A stretch of DNA of 64,000 nucleotides, taken from contig JAJRPN010000020.1 in assembly GCA_024280755.1 (NCBI GenBank), positions 1 through 64,000 on the forward strand, read 5' to 3'. Position numbers and translations under genes: made by a program. Within the stretch, counting starts at the first letter, position 1. Every line of letters begins with the position of its first letter. A model generated the notes under the pieces. The model was given only the letters and a program-made list of their open reading frames with translations. It was not told the origin of the DNA and ran no database searches. Below, one piece after another: positions 62,534 through 64,000 of this stretch. Source of the stretch: Planctomycetota bacterium (GTDB taxonomy: Bacteria; Planctomycetota; Phycisphaerae; Phycisphaerales; UBA1924).

Positions 62534-64000
62534 TTATTTTTTGTTCACAAGTTCGTTCATGATATCGACATCACTCAAGTCAACTTGGCCGTCGTTATTG
62601 AGGTCGAGTTTGAGTGAAGGGTTTGAGGCGTAGTCCTGCATGTACTGCATCATGTCGGTCGCGTCGATGGACATGTCATTGTTGAGATCGCCGAGCAATG
62701 GCTGGGGTGCTGCGGCGATGTTGTTATTCGCTTCTTCTGATTCGTAAAGTTGGACGAGGTCAATGCGAAGTGGGTCAGCAGGGAATCCTGAGGGTGGAAG
62801 TATGTTGTGGTGAAAGACAAGTCTGAGTGTAACTCGGTTGTTTGCAGGGTCGAGGTAGTCATCGCGATCGACAGGGTCTGATGGGAGTGTAAACACGAAT
62901 TTATGAATTGTTTTTCGATCAATGACATCATTCACATCAGCTTCGTCATCAAAGTGGAGTTGCCAAGAGTCATAGAGCGAATCGCCAGTGTCTTCAGAGA
63001 ACTCGACTCTCCGCGTTGAGATAGAGTTCAATGTTTCGTGAGTACCATTGATCGGCTCGTATGAGAAACCATTTTGATAGTTCCTAATTCGAACCTCGGG
63101 TACCACTCCATGCCATGGTCCACCGCCGTCGAGTGACTCAAGGATGAATGTGTACTCTTGGCCGAGTTCTGTGAGCGTACTCGAGAGATCGAAATCGAGA
63201 AGCATGACAACATTGTACTGTGTGCTATTCGAGTTGAGGACTGGTTGGATATCGTATGTGTGTTCTTCTGAGAACTTTGTTGCTTCGAGATCATCGCCTG
63301 AGAGTGTGGTCATTGGGCCGGGGACTTGTACACGAAAGCGGCCGAGGTTGTAATCCCACACTTGGCTGATCGCGTCGTTGGTTGCGGTCCATTGGGATTG
63401 AAGACTGTTTTCAGCTTTACCCCAAAGAATAGCTTCGTTTACACCCTTTGATTTCGCAAGGGCAAGAACATCGCGTGCGTGTGATTTTAAAATATGAGCA
63501 CTGGTGCCAGGTAGTGAGGTGTTCGTTTTTGCTCTCATAATCCAAGGAGTGATATGGTGAGGCGTATTGACGGACATGTCTGATTGGTCGAATGAGAATA
63601 TCGCATGGTCAAGCTGCATTCGACTGTGACTCAGAGCCGTCCTAAACCGTGTGCTGGTTGAAATCGTTCCATCGCAATTTGTTTGGTCATATTCATGGCT
63701 CTGTGAATCATGAACAGGATAGAGTGCGGGGCTTTGCATATCTGATGAGCCGTTCGCTGCAATTGCAGCCCACCCAAATAGTGGAGTATTAAAAACATCA
63801 GGGCATTGAGGAATAGGGGCACCATTATCGCCGCGTGAAAACCTCGGATAATTATGACTGTACCAGCCGGATGTGATGTAGTTGCTCCATAAGGCATCTG
63901 GCCATACAGCGTCCAGTATTGGCCCAATTGCGCTTTTCAACGCTCCATCGGCCACAGCTGTCAGTAGAGATCGGTGAGTGTTGTAATCGCTGAACTGATG
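62534..64000 (-). CDS. large secreted protein with C-terminal dockerin type I-like domain, 5' end outside window
   Basis: The frame runs open to the window edge, so at least 488 residues are seen and the start is missing. The N-terminal part seen (WSNYITSGWYSHNYPRFSRG and NEAILWGKAEN) has no recognised family. A beta-rich domain follows. The last 60 residues are a pair of calcium-loop repeats, GDLNNDMSIDATDMMQYMQD and DLNNDGQVDLSDVDIMNELV, of classic dockerin/EF-hand spacing, unlike the GC-type tails of the other two proteins. Probably extracellular. Confidence 0.75.
   Translation of the reverse strand, partial: HQFSDYNTHRSLLTAVADGALKSAIGPILDAVWPDALWSNYITSGWYSHNYPRFSRGDNGAPIPQCPDVFNTPLFGWAAIAANGSSDMQSPALYPVHDSQSHEYDQTNCDGTISTSTRFRTALSHSRMQLDHAIFSFDQSDMSVNTPHHITPWIMRAKTNTSLPGTSAHILKSHARDVLALAKSKGVNEAILWGKAENSLQSQWTATNDAISQVWDYNLGRFRVQVPGPMTTLSGDDLEATKFSEEHTYDIQPVLNSNSTQYNVVMLLDFDLSSTLTELGQEYTFILESLDGGGPWHGVVPEVRIRNYQNGFSYEPINGTHETLNSISTRRVEFSEDTGDSLYDSWQLHFDDEADVNDVIDRKTIHKFVFTLPSDPVDRDDYLDPANNRVTLRLVFHHNILPPSGFPADPLRIDLVQLYESEEANNNIAAAPQPLLGDLNNDMSIDATDMMQYMQDYASNPSLKLDLNNDGQVDLSDVDIMNELVNKK

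Overview
The window looks like a chromosome segment of a marine planctomycete, most likely class Phycisphaerae (inference). The evidence is a CcoN-CcoO fusion oxidase, secreted proteins ending in a GC-type dockerin-like double repeat (FFDISAFLTAFNAQDP...), a VPxPSA/PEP-CTERM-like sorting tail, a futalosine-pathway menaquinone enzyme, a large membrane pyrophosphatase and a sheathless-type flagellar set. No rRNA, tRNA or CRISPR array was recognised.

Layout. 1-3602: a truncated S41-protease lipoprotein and a membrane protein (minus strand), then rmlA/rmlB-like sugar-nucleotide genes (plus). 3875-13238: a complete cbb3 oxidase operon, ccoNO-Q-P, then assembly genes ccoG, ccoH, a UreH-like copper protein, ccoI, ccoS, and a heme-binding DUF3365 lipoprotein. 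13317-15250: a zinc/manganese-type ABC transporter (ATPase and permease, no binding protein) and a 61-aa gene that ends exactly where a MITE-like element begins. 15513-20831: an exported transglutaminase-like protein, a K+-dependent membrane pyrophosphatase and rpsU (58 aa). 21023-28631: a lipoprotein, a VCBS/dockerin protein, citrate synthase, a rhomboid protease, trpF, a Tat-exported metallo-beta-lactamase-fold protein, efp and aroK. 28640-38263: HAD hydrolase, truD, bifunctional nuclease, nnrE, a glycosyltransferase-ExbD-TonB-like operon, mqnC and a Na+/solute symporter.

38361-42975 is the most accessory-looking stretch: a PEP-CTERM-like protein, a MauE-like membrane protein, a membrane-anchored exported protein, a cysteine-rich secreted protein interrupted by an in-frame TAA, a pseudopilin-like protein and a XerD-type recombinase.

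43459-57554 is a minus-strand flagellar block transcribed flgF-G-A-H-I-J-N-K-L-fliW-csrA-flagellin-flagellin. A near-consensus sigma-54 promoter lies upstream of flgF. Both flagellin leaders carry their Shine-Dalgarno inside a small hairpin with a GGA loop, the form of a CsrA site, so the FliW-CsrA-flagellin feedback switch appears to be encoded in one place. 57909-64000: a membrane-anchored protein, pgi, ppa, a seven-repeat FG-GAP-like dockerin protein, a remnant that joins an hpt-like start to a copy of the ppa tail, and the C-terminal part of a large dockerin-bearing secreted protein.

Repeats. There are two copies of an approximately 235-bp element with imperfect terminal inverted repeats flanked by TA (15248-15482 and 57664-57900), a related palindromic core at 43070-43358, and three copies of a short hairpin element with covarying stems (36373, 43025, 58586). 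Gene starts were chosen by ribosome binding site and family N-terminus; those that remain uncertain are marked.
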